DNA from: Paenibacillus daejeonensis DSM 15491
Lineage (GTDB): Bacteria > Bacillota > Bacilli > Paenibacillales > Paenibacillaceae
Length of the DNA: 64,000 nucleotides
NCBI RefSeq assembly: GCF_000378385.1
Contig: NZ_KB899659.1
Span: 833,418 to 897,417 of the forward strand
Direction: 5' to 3'
Below are positions 49,697-57,926 of the stretch, piece after piece. The number at the start of each line of letters is the position of its first letter. The stretch's first letter is position 1. The notes under the pieces were generated by a model that made no database searches, had not been told where the DNA came from, and saw only the letters and a list, made by a program, of their open reading frames with translations. A program made the position numbers and the translations under genes.

Positions 49697-49851
49697 AAGG
49701 TTCGGTTTTGATCACGAAGCTATTTCAAGGAGATGATTCGGCATCGAATCTTGAAGGCATGTGAAACTTCCGGTGCTCACGTAGGTTCACCTACGCTCCG
49801 CTCCTCATTTTCTCCTGCCTCCAACCTTCTCGGTGCTGAAAACCGAACTTT
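49697..49851 (-). repeat. Structured intergenic repeat, full copy 2 (between gpr and spoIIP)
   Basis: This 155-base element has a 13-position terminal stem: AAGGTTCGGTTTT (49697-49709) pairs with AAAACCGAACTTT (49839-49851), with one G-T pair. Inside are TTCAAG/CTTGAA enclosing GATTCG-GCAT-CGAATC, and CGTAGG-TTCA-CCTACG. The conserved minus-strand blocks are CAGCACCGAGAAGGTTGGAGG, GAGGAGCGGAGCGTAG and GTGAGCACCGGAAG. Compared with copy 1 the terminal stem sequence differs on both sides but still pairs. Confidence 0.82.
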
Positions 49852-49903
49852 TTGAACTTTTATTTGAAGTTTTTCCGACAGCGAACGAGAATCCTTAACT
49901 GTT

Positions 49904-50088
49904 CTAACGGCCACCAGCGCTCTTATACCGGCCATTTTGGGTAGTTCGCAAATCTAACGGCCACCAGCGCAGTTATTTCAGTGAAATCAAGCTACAATAG
50001 GCACTGACAAGGTAAATAGGTGCTTATATGGCCATTACAATTTCAAACAGCCCATTTCGAGTAAAATAGCGGTCATGGTGGCCGTTAG
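49904..50088. repeat. Cluster of about 50-base repeat units with a CTAACGGCCACCA core
   Basis: CTAACGGCCACCAGCGC occurs at 49904-49920 and again 50 bases later at 49954-49970. An inverted copy of CTAACGGCCACCA lies at 50076-50088. Downstream of the core the units share a degenerate TTATTTCA-GTGAAAT-like section ending near GGGCT or AAGCT. No coding frame in this stretch looks real. The rest of the 49852-50227 gap shows nothing else I can name. Confidence 0.7.
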
Positions 50089-50223
50089 AGCTCATGCAAG
50101 CTACATTTCTCCAGATCACCTCTGAGCACGCCCCCCCCACTGGTTGGGTTATAACACCTCCTGCAAACAAAACAGCTGGGCGGTCGTTTCGCGGTGATAC
50201 TAGTTTCATTTCTTTCTGTAATC

Positions 50224-50258
50224 ACAAAATAGCCTGCCCGGGATTTGTCCGGGCAGGC
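50224..50258 (-). terminator. Terminator after gpr
   Basis: GCCTGCCCGG and CCGGGCAGGC pair around ACAAATC on the minus strand and are followed by TATTTTG. It closes gpr 20 bases after its stop. Confidence 0.8.
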
Positions 50259-50278
50259 CTGCAGTTTCAAGCGGGATG

Positions 50279-51283
50279 TTAGTGGGTGTAGGCTGCTACG
50301 TTGGTGGGGTCTACCGCGTCATGCAGGGCGGCGTTGAGGCCGCTCGCGATAATGTTGGCGATATCCTCGATAAATTGGTCAACTTCCTTTGGCGTGACGA
50401 GCATGTCGTTACCAAGCGGCTCCAATACCTCCTTCACGAGCATCAGGCGCTCCTGATCCTGCATCGAAGGCAATAATCCCAGGATTTGACCCGTCTGGTC
50501 CGTATGGCTCTCAAAATGGCGCTGCATCATCTCAATGGTGTTGTTCACAATGGTCGAAGCGTAAACGACTGTCGGAATGCCAATTGCTATGACGGGCACG
50601 CCCAGGATTTCCTCAGTCAACCCACGTCGCTTGTTGCCGATTCCCGAGCCTGGGTGAATGCCTGTATCTGCAATCTGAATCGTCGTATTGACCCGCTCCA
50701 TCGACTTCGATGCCAGAGCATCAATGGCTATGATAAGATCCGGTTCGGATCGCCCGACGATGCCTTGAACGATTTCACTGGACTCAATCCCGGTAGTGCC
50801 CATGACCCCCGGCGAGATTGCACTCACCGAACGGTAACCCGGTGCGACATCGTCGGGCATCAATTCGAAAAAATGCCGGGTAATCATAACGTTCTCCACT
50901 ACAAGCGGACCCAGTGAATCGGGTGTCACATTCCAGTTACCCAGACCGACGATCAGTACTTTGGCATCGGTACGCACGCCAAGTCGCTGCAGCAGCGCTT
51001 CGAACTCGCGCGCAAAAATGGTCGCCACTTGATCCTGCAGACCTGTATCCAATCCACGCAACCCGGGCGCTTCCAGTGTCACATAACGTCCCGGCAGTTT
51101 GCCAATCGCCTGCGAGCCCTGCTCGTTCTCAACAACCAACCGGGTGATGCGGACGCCTTCCTCTTCAGTCATCTCTGACGTGACGCCAGGGATGGGATGG
51201 CCACCGGATTCAGCCAGCTCTTTGGCCTCCAATGCAAGGTCGGTACGTACCATATAGTGTTGCAGATCAAGTGAATGATTCAC
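50279..51283 (-). CDS. gpr: Germination protease GPR
   Basis: GPR is the endopeptidase that starts breakdown of small acid-soluble spore proteins during germination; it is made as a zymogen in the forespore. The 334-residue product starts MNHSLDLQHYMVRTDLALEAKEL, where the pro-segment ends near the RTDLALE region. It has the conserved VGLGNWNVTPDSLGP, SAISPGVMGTTGIES, IAIDALASKSMERVNTTIQIADTGIHPGSGIGN and NNTIEM segments. The start is GTG at 51281-51283 with AGGAGGAG upstream; a TTG three codons earlier is too close to that site. A forespore-type promoter lies upstream. Confidence 0.96.
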   Translation of the reverse strand: MNHSLDLQHYMVRTDLALEAKELAESGGHPIPGVTSEMTEEEGVRITRLVVENEQGSQAIGKLPGRYVTLEAPGLRGLDTGLQDQVATIFAREFEALLQRLGVRTDAKVLIVGLGNWNVTPDSLGPLVVENVMITRHFFELMPDDVAPGYRSVSAISPGVMGTTGIESSEIVQGIVGRSEPDLIIAIDALASKSMERVNTTIQIADTGIHPGSGIGNKRRGLTEEILGVPVIAIGIPTVVYASTIVNNTIEMMQRHFESHTDQTGQILGLLPSMQDQERLMLVKEVLEPLGNDMLVTPKEVDQFIEDIANIIASGLNAALHDAVDPTNVAAYTH

Positions 51284-51313
51284 GCGTTCCAACTCCTCCT
51301 ACACGTTTGGCCT

Positions 51314-51343
51314 TAGTGTGCGCCACTGAGGAGTCTTTATGCA
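51314..51343 (-). promoter_or_regulatory. Candidate sigma-G/F promoter of gpr
   Basis: TGCATA (51338-51343), 17 bases, then CACACTA (51314-51320) on the minus strand. This agrees well with the forespore pattern (GCATA-type -35 and CATACTA-type -10), at the right distance from the gpr start. Confidence 0.55.
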
Positions 51344-51409
51344 GTCCTGCCATGTGCTGAGCGCTTCTCTAACTACAGCCGTGGCTTTATTTTAACCATG
51401 AAGCTACTA

Positions 51410-51438
51410 TTGCTTTTTCATCATTTGCGTGATAATAT
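51410..51438 (+). promoter_or_regulatory. Sigma-A promoter of rpsT
   Basis: TTGCTT (51410-51415), 17 bases, TAATAT (51433-51438), about 50 bases before the rpsT start, in the rpsT direction. Confidence 0.75.
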
Positions 51439-51492
51439 ATTTTAAGTTGTGTTTCTGATTCACAGTTGTTTCTTTGCCAGGAGGTGAAAGCT

Positions 51493-51765
51493 ATGCCAAA
51501 CATTAAATCAGCTATCAAACGCGTAAGCACGAACGAAAAACGCCGTGCTCTGAACGCTTCGCAAAAATCCGCCCTTCGCTCGGCCGTTAAAAACGCCGAT
51601 CAAGCCATCGCCAGCAACGATGCAGCAACTGCTGCAGCTGCACTGGTCGCAGCTACGAAGAAGCTGGACAAAGCCGTTACTAAAGGCCTGATCCACAAAA
51701 ATGCTGCTGCGCGCAAAAAATCTCGTCTGGCCAAAAAAGTTAACGCTCTTTCGGCTCAGGCTTAA
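51493..51765 (+). CDS. rpsT: 30S ribosomal protein S20
   Basis: S20 is a small-subunit primary binding protein of 16S rRNA. The 90-residue product starts [29 protein letters not shown] and ends [21 protein letters not shown], both typical. The ATG at 51493 is preceded by AGGAGGTGA; an upstream in-frame ATG is spurious. It is transcribed opposite to its neighbours gpr and holA, exactly as in B. subtilis. Confidence 0.97.
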   Translation: MPNIKSAIKRVSTNEKRRALNASQKSALRSAVKNADQAIASNDAATAAAALVAATKKLDKAVTKGLIHKNAAARKKSRLAKKVNALSAQA

Positions 51766-51779
51766 TTCAATCGCAAGCA

Positions 51780-51830
51780 AAAAACAATCCTGTCCCTACC
51801 TTCCACAAGAAGGCGGGACAGGATTTTTTT
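51780..51830. terminator. Bidirectional terminator between rpsT and holA
   Basis: ATCCTGTCCC and GGGACAGGAT form the stem, with CCTT/AAGG inside. Seven T residues follow on the plus strand and an A-rich stretch precedes it, giving T residues on the minus strand too. It serves rpsT and the convergent holA. Confidence 0.92.
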
Positions 51831-51833
51831 CTT

Positions 51834-52862
51834 TTAAGCGGGACGCTGACCGCCCAATGCGATTAAAAATAGTTCTAACCCCAGAACTTTATCGATCTGT
51901 CCCGTCTTCATCTTAAAGTCCAGATCCGCCAGTTTGCTGAGCAAACCCGCCAGGGTCTTGGTGTCGAAACGGCCGGCTTTCTCCAGCGACAACTTGACGA
52001 CATACGGATGAAGACCCAGTTGTCCAGCCATTTGCTGCGGGGAGAACCGCTGGCTGTCTAGCTCCTTGATCTGCAATAAAATCCGGAATTGTCTGGCCAG
52101 CAGAGCTGCAATCTTAATTGGCTCTTCGCGACGCAGCAGGAGCTCTCTGTACATGGTCAATGCTTTTCCACTCTGCAAGGTAGCGATGGCATCGACGAGC
52201 GCAAATACGTCCTCTTCCGTCGAGGAGGCTGTCAGCAGTTCGACTTCCTGCTTGCCTATTGTACCCCCTTCGCCTGCATAGAGACAGAGCTTGTCCACCT
52301 CCTGGGCTACCCGATGGAGATTAGAGCCTGTTCGCAGCACCAGCAGCTCAGCGGCGTCCTCTTGAAACGTCCGCTGCTGGTCTTTGGCACGTTTGCCGAT
52401 CCAACGGTACAGGTCCTTTCCCTCCAGCTCCTGAAAGAGCAGGAGCGCGTCTCGCTCCTTCAACTGCTTCACCAGCTTGCGCCTCTCATCCAGCTTGTCC
52501 GCCTGAACGATAAAGACAATCGTACTGGTATCTACTGGATCCTTCAGGTAGCGAAATAGTTCATCGGTTTGATGAGTTACCTTCCCGTCCTTGCCGGCGG
52601 CGAGCAGGGTCTGATCCCGAACAAGCAGAAGCTTGCGGGATGCAAAAAACGGCAGGGTCTCCGCCTCCAGAACAATCTCTTCTATTGGTGTTTCGGCTGT
52701 ATCTGCTTTTACGATGCCCAGACTCCGCTCGTCTTCGCTCAGCAGTGTCGAAGATAAGAAGTCGACAAATCCCTGCATGCGGAATCGGTCCTTCCCATAG
52801 AGGACATACACCGGCCTGGCTGCCCCGTTTTTAATTTCCTGCGTGGCTGTTTTTAAATCCAC
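51834..52862 (-). CDS. holA: DNA polymerase III subunit delta
   Basis: HolA is the delta subunit of the clamp loader, which opens the beta sliding clamp. The 342-residue product has the family N-terminus VYVLYGKDRFRMQGFVDFL, the LLVRDQ and DKLDERRKLVKQL segments, and the C-terminal LLARQFRILLQIKEL. Length is usual. The start is GTG at 52860-52862 after AAAGGGGCGG. It lies between rpsT and the comE region as in Bacillus. Confidence 0.95.
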   Translation of the reverse strand: MDLKTATQEIKNGAARPVYVLYGKDRFRMQGFVDFLSSTLLSEDERSLGIVKADTAETPIEEIVLEAETLPFFASRKLLLVRDQTLLAAGKDGKVTHQTDELFRYLKDPVDTSTIVFIVQADKLDERRKLVKQLKERDALLLFQELEGKDLYRWIGKRAKDQQRTFQEDAAELLVLRTGSNLHRVAQEVDKLCLYAGEGGTIGKQEVELLTASSTEEDVFALVDAIATLQSGKALTMYRELLLRREEPIKIAALLARQFRILLQIKELDSQRFSPQQMAGQLGLHPYVVKLSLEKAGRFDTKTLAGLLSKLADLDFKMKTGQIDKVLGLELFLIALGGQRPA

Positions 52863-52907
52863 CCTGAACCGCCCCTTTCCCTGTGTATTCCATCATGGTA
52901 TACGTAA

Positions 52908-52997
52908 TCAGTGCCAGGCGCAACAAAGGGATGACGCCGCTGTGGCTTCATCCCTCTGTCCCTGAGCATCTATATAAACATCCGTAGGCAGGGCCAT
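52908..52997 (-). CDS. Possible 29-residue small protein upstream of holA
   Basis: A short frame starts with ATG at 52995-52997 after a strong GGTAGGAGG site with ideal spacing and codes MALPTDVYIDAQGQRDEATA then SSLCCAWH. Its second half overlaps an imperfect hairpin (GGGATGA/TCATCCC) that looks like a terminator. B. subtilis has the tiny gene yqzM near here, but this product has no membrane helix, so it is not clearly that gene. It could be a decayed remnant. No function can be given. Confidence 0.28.
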   Translation of the reverse strand: MALPTDVYIDAQGQRDEATAASSLCCAWH

Positions 52998-53101
52998 GGT
53001 TCCTCCTACCGGACGGTCATACGTGTCAAGGCGCTTTCGTCAACGTTGCTTTATACCTTAGTATATTCCCGCTGCCGAGAAGTGTGCGTTCATCCCTGCA
53101 A

Positions 53102-54361
53102 TTACTGTTTAGTCTCTGTCCCGTCCTTGATATTCACGACGTAGCGTTCAACGGACGTTGCTTGATTGGTCACGCCATTATTGTTGGAACTGTCTTCGGC
53201 CACACGACCATGCAGCTCGTAGGACAACGTCTGACTGTCGGAAGACCAGCTCAGATGCTGAATACTGCTGCCCGGCTGCTTGCGGCTCTCGAAGATCAGC
53301 ATGCCGTCGCTGCCATAGATCTGCAGCACATGGCTCTGGACCGCCGCCTTCATCTGTCCGTCAGGTGACGCCACCGTGTCCGCCTGAGCATAGCCTCTGG
53401 CAACATCCGAAGCACTCGGCAACTCTTCATCGAAGGTTGGCGCCATATCCATCGGGAAGTCAAACAGCATCTCTTCCCGTACGGGCTGATCCATGGAAGG
53501 CTGCTCCGAGACAGGCGGTGCGGATTCCGGCTCAGACATCATACCTGCTGAGGGTTCATCACTGTTAGCGTTACTTGAATTCTTTCTTGTGTCTTGCTTC
53601 TGACCAGACTCCGGCGCATTCTGCTCGCGATTCGGTAAGGACTTCTCCGAGCTCGGTTTCCCTTGCTCCGCAGGAGTAGCTTGTTCATCCGTGTTAGGAG
53701 TCAGCTCGTTTGCTCCTCTGGGGGCTGGCTGCGTGCTAGGCTCTTCAGAGCCTGATGCATTTTCGCCCACAGAATCATTAGTGGCTGACGGCTCTTCATT
53801 GCCGTTGGTTACAAAAATACCCATCTCTTCATTCCCATCGGGAACGCCGCCTTCTAGCTCACCTGGCATTTCACCGCTGCCATTCATTGAACCCGCTCCA
53901 GTATCGTTCGTATCACCAGTTTGCGCCTGGAAGGTACTGACCTCCGCCGCTTCATCACTTGGTGACGGAGTACTGTAATTGAAAATGAACAAGCCGGCAA
54001 CGATACTGGCAGCTACAACGCCGCTGAGTGTTCTGAGCGGCAGTCGGTCCAGCCAGCCTTTTCTTCTATCCGTCGGGGCAACCCTGCGGGATGCCTCCTC
54101 TGGCGCAGCAAACGCTGCGGCATGTGGGGCTGGTTTATGTTCAATTTCATCTAGCTGGGGCAGAATGGCATCGACCAGGCTGAACGGCGGAGTAACCTTG
54201 GGAAGACTGTCCAACTCGCCAGATAGACGCTGCAATCGTTCCAGCATCGCGGCGCAGTCGGGGCAATGCCTGGTATGCTTGTGCAAGATGTCGGTTTCCC
54301 GCTCATCGAGATCCCCGTCCAGTTGTCGTTGCATATAGTCCATCACCTCTTGACAAGTCAT
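53102..54361 (-). CDS. Membrane anti-sigma factor with zinc-finger domain
   Basis: A 419-residue putative anti-sigma factor. The N-terminal zf-HC2 domain has the H-x3-C-x2-C pattern in HKHTRHCPDC near residues 28-36. A membrane helix lies near 113-131 (LSGVVAASIVAGLFIFNYS). Next comes a long low-complexity extracytoplasmic linker rich in Glu, Ser, Asn and Pro (about 150-305) and an ordered C-terminal beta domain (DGQMKAAVQSHVLQIYGSDG, IQHLSWSSDSQTLSY), which resembles one blade of a propeller. It overlaps the sigma gene stop by 4 bases, so the two are coupled. It should hold the sigma factor until regulated proteolysis. Confidence 0.88.
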   Translation of the reverse strand: MTCQEVMDYMQRQLDGDLDERETDILHKHTRHCPDCAAMLERLQRLSGELDSLPKVTPPFSLVDAILPQLDEIEHKPAPHAAAFAAPEEASRRVAPTDRRKGWLDRLPLRTLSGVVAASIVAGLFIFNYSTPSPSDEAAEVSTFQAQTGDTNDTGAGSMNGSGEMPGELEGGVPDGNEEMGIFVTNGNEEPSATNDSVGENASGSEEPSTQPAPRGANELTPNTDEQATPAEQGKPSSEKSLPNREQNAPESGQKQDTRKNSSNANSDEPSAGMMSEPESAPPVSEQPSMDQPVREEMLFDFPMDMAPTFDEELPSASDVARGYAQADTVASPDGQMKAAVQSHVLQIYGSDGMLIFESRKQPGSSIQHLSWSSDSQTLSYELHGRVAEDSSNNNGVTNQATSVERYVVNIKDGTETKQ

Positions 54362-54906
54362 CCTCGGACACCACCTTTCTCATAATCATGGAGTAAAGTC
54401 TGCAGCTGCTGCCTGGCCCGGAACAGGTACGATTTGACCGTATTCAGCGGAAGATCCAGGGAGTCAGCTATTTCGTTGTAAGAGAAATCCTGCATGTAGC
54501 GCAAAACAACGACCGCGCGATGGTGGTCCGGCAGCTTGTCGATGGCCTCTCGGATGTCCTGAGCAGCATAGGCCGCCAGCACTTCTTCTTCGACATTCTG
54601 CTTCTCCCGGAAAACCATATCATGTTCATCAATGGATACCGTCGGTTTGGCTCTACGGAACTTATCGATGCAAATGTTCGTTACGATTCGTTGTACCCAA
54701 GTCTTGAACTGTGCTTTCTCCTCGTAGGAATGAATCTTGGTATAGACCCGGATCAGCGCTTCTTGCGCCGCGTCCATCGCATCCTGTTCATTGCCGACGA
54801 TATAATAGGCCGTTCGGTATACGTGGGATTCAATTTCGCGCAATAGAGTTATAAGAGCGTCGCGATCGCCCGATTGAGCGGCTCTGATGAGGCCAGGCTC
54901 TACCAC
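54358..54906 (-). CDS. ECF RNA polymerase sigma factor (SigW-like group)
   Basis: This 182-residue ECF sigma has region 2 (LLREIESHVYRTAYYIVGNEQDAMDAAQEALIRVYTKIHSY, AQFKTWVQRIVTNICIDKFRR). Region 4 ends it (AIDKLPDHHRAVVVLRYMQDFSYNEIADSLDLPLNTVKSYLFRARQQL). The start is GTG at 54904-54906 after GAGGGGG. It pairs with the anti-sigma gene downstream. The promoter in front differs from the sigma-W-type promoter of the floA operon. This factor may therefore recognise TGCAAC/CGTC sites; which sigma drives floA is open. Confidence 0.93.
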   Translation of the reverse strand: MVEPGLIRAAQSGDRDALITLLREIESHVYRTAYYIVGNEQDAMDAAQEALIRVYTKIHSYEEKAQFKTWVQRIVTNICIDKFRRAKPTVSIDEHDMVFREKQNVEEEVLAAYAAQDIREAIDKLPDHHRAVVVLRYMQDFSYNEIADSLDLPLNTVKSYLFRARQQLQTLLHDYEKGGVRG

Positions 54907-54935
54907 GAAGGATCCCCCTCTCTATCAACCTTTCA

Positions 54936-54962
54936 GACGGAAAGGCTGTGTCAAATGTTGCA
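54936..54962 (-). promoter_or_regulatory. ECF-type autoregulatory promoter of the sigma/anti-sigma operon
   Basis: TGCAAC (54957-54962), 17 bases, CGTC (54936-54939) on the minus strand. The AAC core, the spacing and CGTC fit ECF promoters of the sigma-X/M/V kind. It lies about 30 bases before the sigma start codon, as expected for self-activation. Confidence 0.7.
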
Positions 54963-55176
54963 GTCGGAACTGCGATATTATAAAAAAAGTCTAAATTTTT
55001 CATTCTGCCTGTTTAATAAAACGACAATCTCATGATAAGAGTTCAGTGAAAACCTAACGAGCCCGTCCCTTTTTCATTGAAGAGCAGGCATGAAACTGCG
55101 AATTTCCCCTCATAAGAATAACAGAAAACCTTAGTTCCGTATACCCTGGACAGCCTCCCGCTACGGCGTTTTCCGG

Positions 55177-57813
55177 TCAAGGATAAAGTTTGGCGCGATG
55201 CTCTATTCCGTGCTCCGTCATTCGGAACAATACACCCCCATCACGGTCAGAGCGAAGCACCACCGTCCCTGCGTCTTCCAGCCGCCCCGTCACGGTTGGA
55301 TGGGGATGCCCATACCAATTATAGCGTCCGACCGGAATGAGGGCCGCGGCAGGTTGCCAATAATTCACCCACTCCTGTGTCGTCGAATGACGGCTGCCAT
55401 GATGAGCCACTTTCATAATATCCACTTGCGGGTGTCCTTGCGTCTGCTCCGTTAGACGCTGCAACACGAGACGCTCAGCCGTCGTTCCAATGTCCCCGGT
55501 AAGCAATAAGCTGTAGCCATAGAGTTCAATCCGGGCAACGACACTATATTCATTTTGTTCATTAACTACCGGAAGCCGATCCACATCCGCGCCACAGCTG
55601 GCCGCACCCGCAGCAGGCGGCCATAGCACCTTCACCTTCGCCTGCGGTTCAAGCTGCCACTCTTGAGGGGCACACGCCGGATAAAGAACGACGCCACGCT
55701 GCACCGCCTTTGCTAATAAGCTTTTGGCCTCCGTCGACTCTTTGTAGCTGCCGTTCCATAGCATTCGCTTGACCGGAATTGTATCGAGCACCGCCGCTAA
55801 TCCGCCAATATGATCGGTATCCAGATGACTAACGATGAGCAGATCGATTTTATGAACGCCCCGCTTCATAAGTAATGGAACCAGCAGCTTGCGGCCCACC
55901 TCATACGGCTCCCGACGCTCGCGCCATTCTTCTCCTGGCTGGCGGAATTTCACAGTGCCCCCACCGTCCACTAGAATATGTCTGCCTTCCGGGGTCCTGA
56001 TGAGCAATGCATCGCCTTGTCCGACATCAATCATTTCTACATAGGCGGCATGATCCCATCGGTTTGGTGCGTAGGCATAACCTAATAAGGATGCGTTCAG
56101 GAGCAATATGCCGGCCAGACGTGCAACAGGACCTGACAGCCACTGAACACGCCATTTCCGTAGCTGCGGAGCAGAGGAATCCCCCGGCAGGGCCTGGCTG
56201 CCCAACGGGACTGTAGGTGCTTCCGCAGATGTACCGGTAAGAGGATTGCCCTTCGGAGCAATGCCCTCGGCGCCACGAAACGCCGGTAAACAACGGTAGA
56301 GCAGCAAGAGTGCCGCGTACCAGGCTAGTACCCACCATAGCGGCGGCGTTGGCCAACTCGATCGCAGCACATCCGGCTGGTTCATGAGGTCAGTGATGGT
56401 GAAGGTCAGGTCATTGCCCAACTTGGCAAGCGATGCCACCAGATTGGCCGCGGGCTGCCAAACCGTCGTTAGTGCAAGTGAAACTGCGCCCAGGGGCATC
56501 ACAATAGAACTGATAAATGGCACCAGCAGGATATTGGCCGGGAGAGACACCAGATTAAACTGATTGAAATAATAGATGGTCAGCGGAAAAGATGCCAACT
56601 GGGCAGCTACGGACACCGCTACCAGATCGATAACCGCTTTTCCCCGTGGCAGTTGAGGCAGCGACTTACGCAGCGGCTGAACCCCCACGATCAAGCCGCC
56701 GGTAACAATGACTGACATTTGAAAGCTGACATTGCCTAGCATGTAAGGCTCGATGATCAGCATGAGCAAGGCTGCGGCACACAACAGATGAAGACCGTCC
56801 TTCAGCATACCCAGCTTGGCCGCAAACAGACCGATCATCGACATGATGCCTGCACGAATCACAGATGGAGATGCACCGGATAACAGCACATACAAAGGGA
56901 CGGCTGCAATCAAGATGTTCATGGCTGTCTCCCGCGGCAGCCGGAACATCCGTAGAAGCAAGTGCAGGCAATACAGGAACACGGCCACATGCAGGCCGGA
57001 TATGGCAAGAATATGTGTCAGGCCGAGTTCAGAAAACTGGCGGAACCGTTCAGGATCCAGATCATCGCTCATTCCCATGACCAGGCCTTTCATGTATCCC
57101 GCTTGCTGCTCCGGGTACATCGCATCCATTCGAGCACCCATTGCCTCCCGGACCGCATCCACGCGTCCCATCCAGGCACTGCGGGTCCAGAAGCCTCCTG
57201 GTTCTGCTGTTACCGCTCCCGCTCCATCCACTTGGAGCAGCCAATGAATTCGCTGGCTATGCAAGTACCGCCGGTAATCAAAGCCATCAAAATTACTGGC
57301 TTCTGCCGGCAGCCGCAGCTCCCCGTTCAGACGAACCCTGTCGCCCCGTCGCCAGGTCGCAGCTAGCTCCTGCTCTGCTTGTTCTGCCAGCTTCACTTGC
57401 ACCTGGAGACGATCCTCAATTGCGACTGGCTCTGTATCATCTGAAGCTGTAAGCCACTCCAGCTTCATTCGAAATTGTGCACGATCGCCATCCACCGATA
57501 CGGGCTGAGTGATCGTACCGATGGCTTCAATGGCATAGCTGAGTGATTCATCTGCCTCTGCGGCTGCCAGCCACTCCGGCAGTCCGCTTGTATTGGCCGC
57601 ATCCGCCCATATTCGGGAACCTGCAGCTACCCCGTAGGCGAGCGCACACACCGCCGCCACACGCCATGGTAGCAAGCGCAGCCAAGCAAGAGCGCTCAGC
57701 AGCGCGAGCAATGCCGCCAGCCCGAGAATGATTCCTTCCATACGGAGCGCTGCAGCTGCCGAGCTGCCAGCCACATAACAAATCGTGCACCACACGACCG
57801 GTCGTTGTACCAT
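55177..57813 (-). CDS. comEC: DNA internalisation competence protein ComEC/Rec2
   Basis: ComEC forms the membrane channel for single-stranded DNA in natural transformation. The 878-residue product has N-terminal helices and an OB-like extracytoplasmic region. The ComEC multi-helix core (YMKGLVMGMSDDLDPERFRQFSELGLTHILAISGLHVAVFLY, GASPSVIRAGIMSMIGL) comes next. The C-terminal metallo-beta-lactamase domain has VSHLDTDHIGGLAAVL and KVAHHGSRHSTT. The ATG at 57811-57813 follows GGGAGG; an upstream in-frame ATG overlaps the comEB terminator. It appears complete, including the probable nuclease metal residues. Confidence 0.96.
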   Translation of the reverse strand: MVQRPVVWCTICYVAGSSAAAALRMEGIILGLAALLALLSALAWLRLLPWRVAAVCALAYGVAAGSRIWADAANTSGLPEWLAAAEADESLSYAIEAIGTITQPVSVDGDRAQFRMKLEWLTASDDTEPVAIEDRLQVQVKLAEQAEQELAATWRRGDRVRLNGELRLPAEASNFDGFDYRRYLHSQRIHWLLQVDGAGAVTAEPGGFWTRSAWMGRVDAVREAMGARMDAMYPEQQAGYMKGLVMGMSDDLDPERFRQFSELGLTHILAISGLHVAVFLYCLHLLLRMFRLPRETAMNILIAAVPLYVLLSGASPSVIRAGIMSMIGLFAAKLGMLKDGLHLLCAAALLMLIIEPYMLGNVSFQMSVIVTGGLIVGVQPLRKSLPQLPRGKAVIDLVAVSVAAQLASFPLTIYYFNQFNLVSLPANILLVPFISSIVMPLGAVSLALTTVWQPAANLVASLAKLGNDLTFTITDLMNQPDVLRSSWPTPPLWWVLAWYAALLLLYRCLPAFRGAEGIAPKGNPLTGTSAEAPTVPLGSQALPGDSSAPQLRKWRVQWLSGPVARLAGILLLNASLLGYAYAPNRWDHAAYVEMIDVGQGDALLIRTPEGRHILVDGGGTVKFRQPGEEWRERREPYEVGRKLLVPLLMKRGVHKIDLLIVSHLDTDHIGGLAAVLDTIPVKRMLWNGSYKESTEAKSLLAKAVQRGVVLYPACAPQEWQLEPQAKVKVLWPPAAGAASCGADVDRLPVVNEQNEYSVVARIELYGYSLLLTGDIGTTAERLVLQRLTEQTQGHPQVDIMKVAHHGSRHSTTQEWVNYWQPAAALIPVGRYNWYGHPHPTVTGRLEDAGTVVLRSDRDGGVLFRMTEHGIEHRAKLYP

Positions 57814-57837
57814 CCGATAACCTCCCTGTTTCCATGC

Positions 57838-57883
57838 AAAAAAAGAACCCCTTCCCGTATCTGACATACGGCAAGAGGTTCTT
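57838..57883 (-). terminator. Terminator between comEB and comEC
   Basis: AAGAACC and GGTTCTT with an inner CTTGCCGTAT/ATACGGGAAG stem, followed by seven T residues on the minus strand. It lies only about 25 bases before the comEC start, so comEC needs read-through or its own promoter. Confidence 0.88.
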
Positions 57884-57926
57884 CCTCTGCAACAAGCTAC
57901 TATTTAATTTAACCTGCTCTGCGCAT

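Noticed and set aside
49904-50088. A possible CRISPR array
   Set aside because: Only two direct units, a degenerate second half rather than unique spacers, one unit inverted, and no cas genes nearby.
50024-50270. Two 61-codon minus-strand frames in the gpr-spoIIP gap
   Set aside because: They lie in repeat units and the gpr terminator, have no ribosome site, and overlap each other in different frames.
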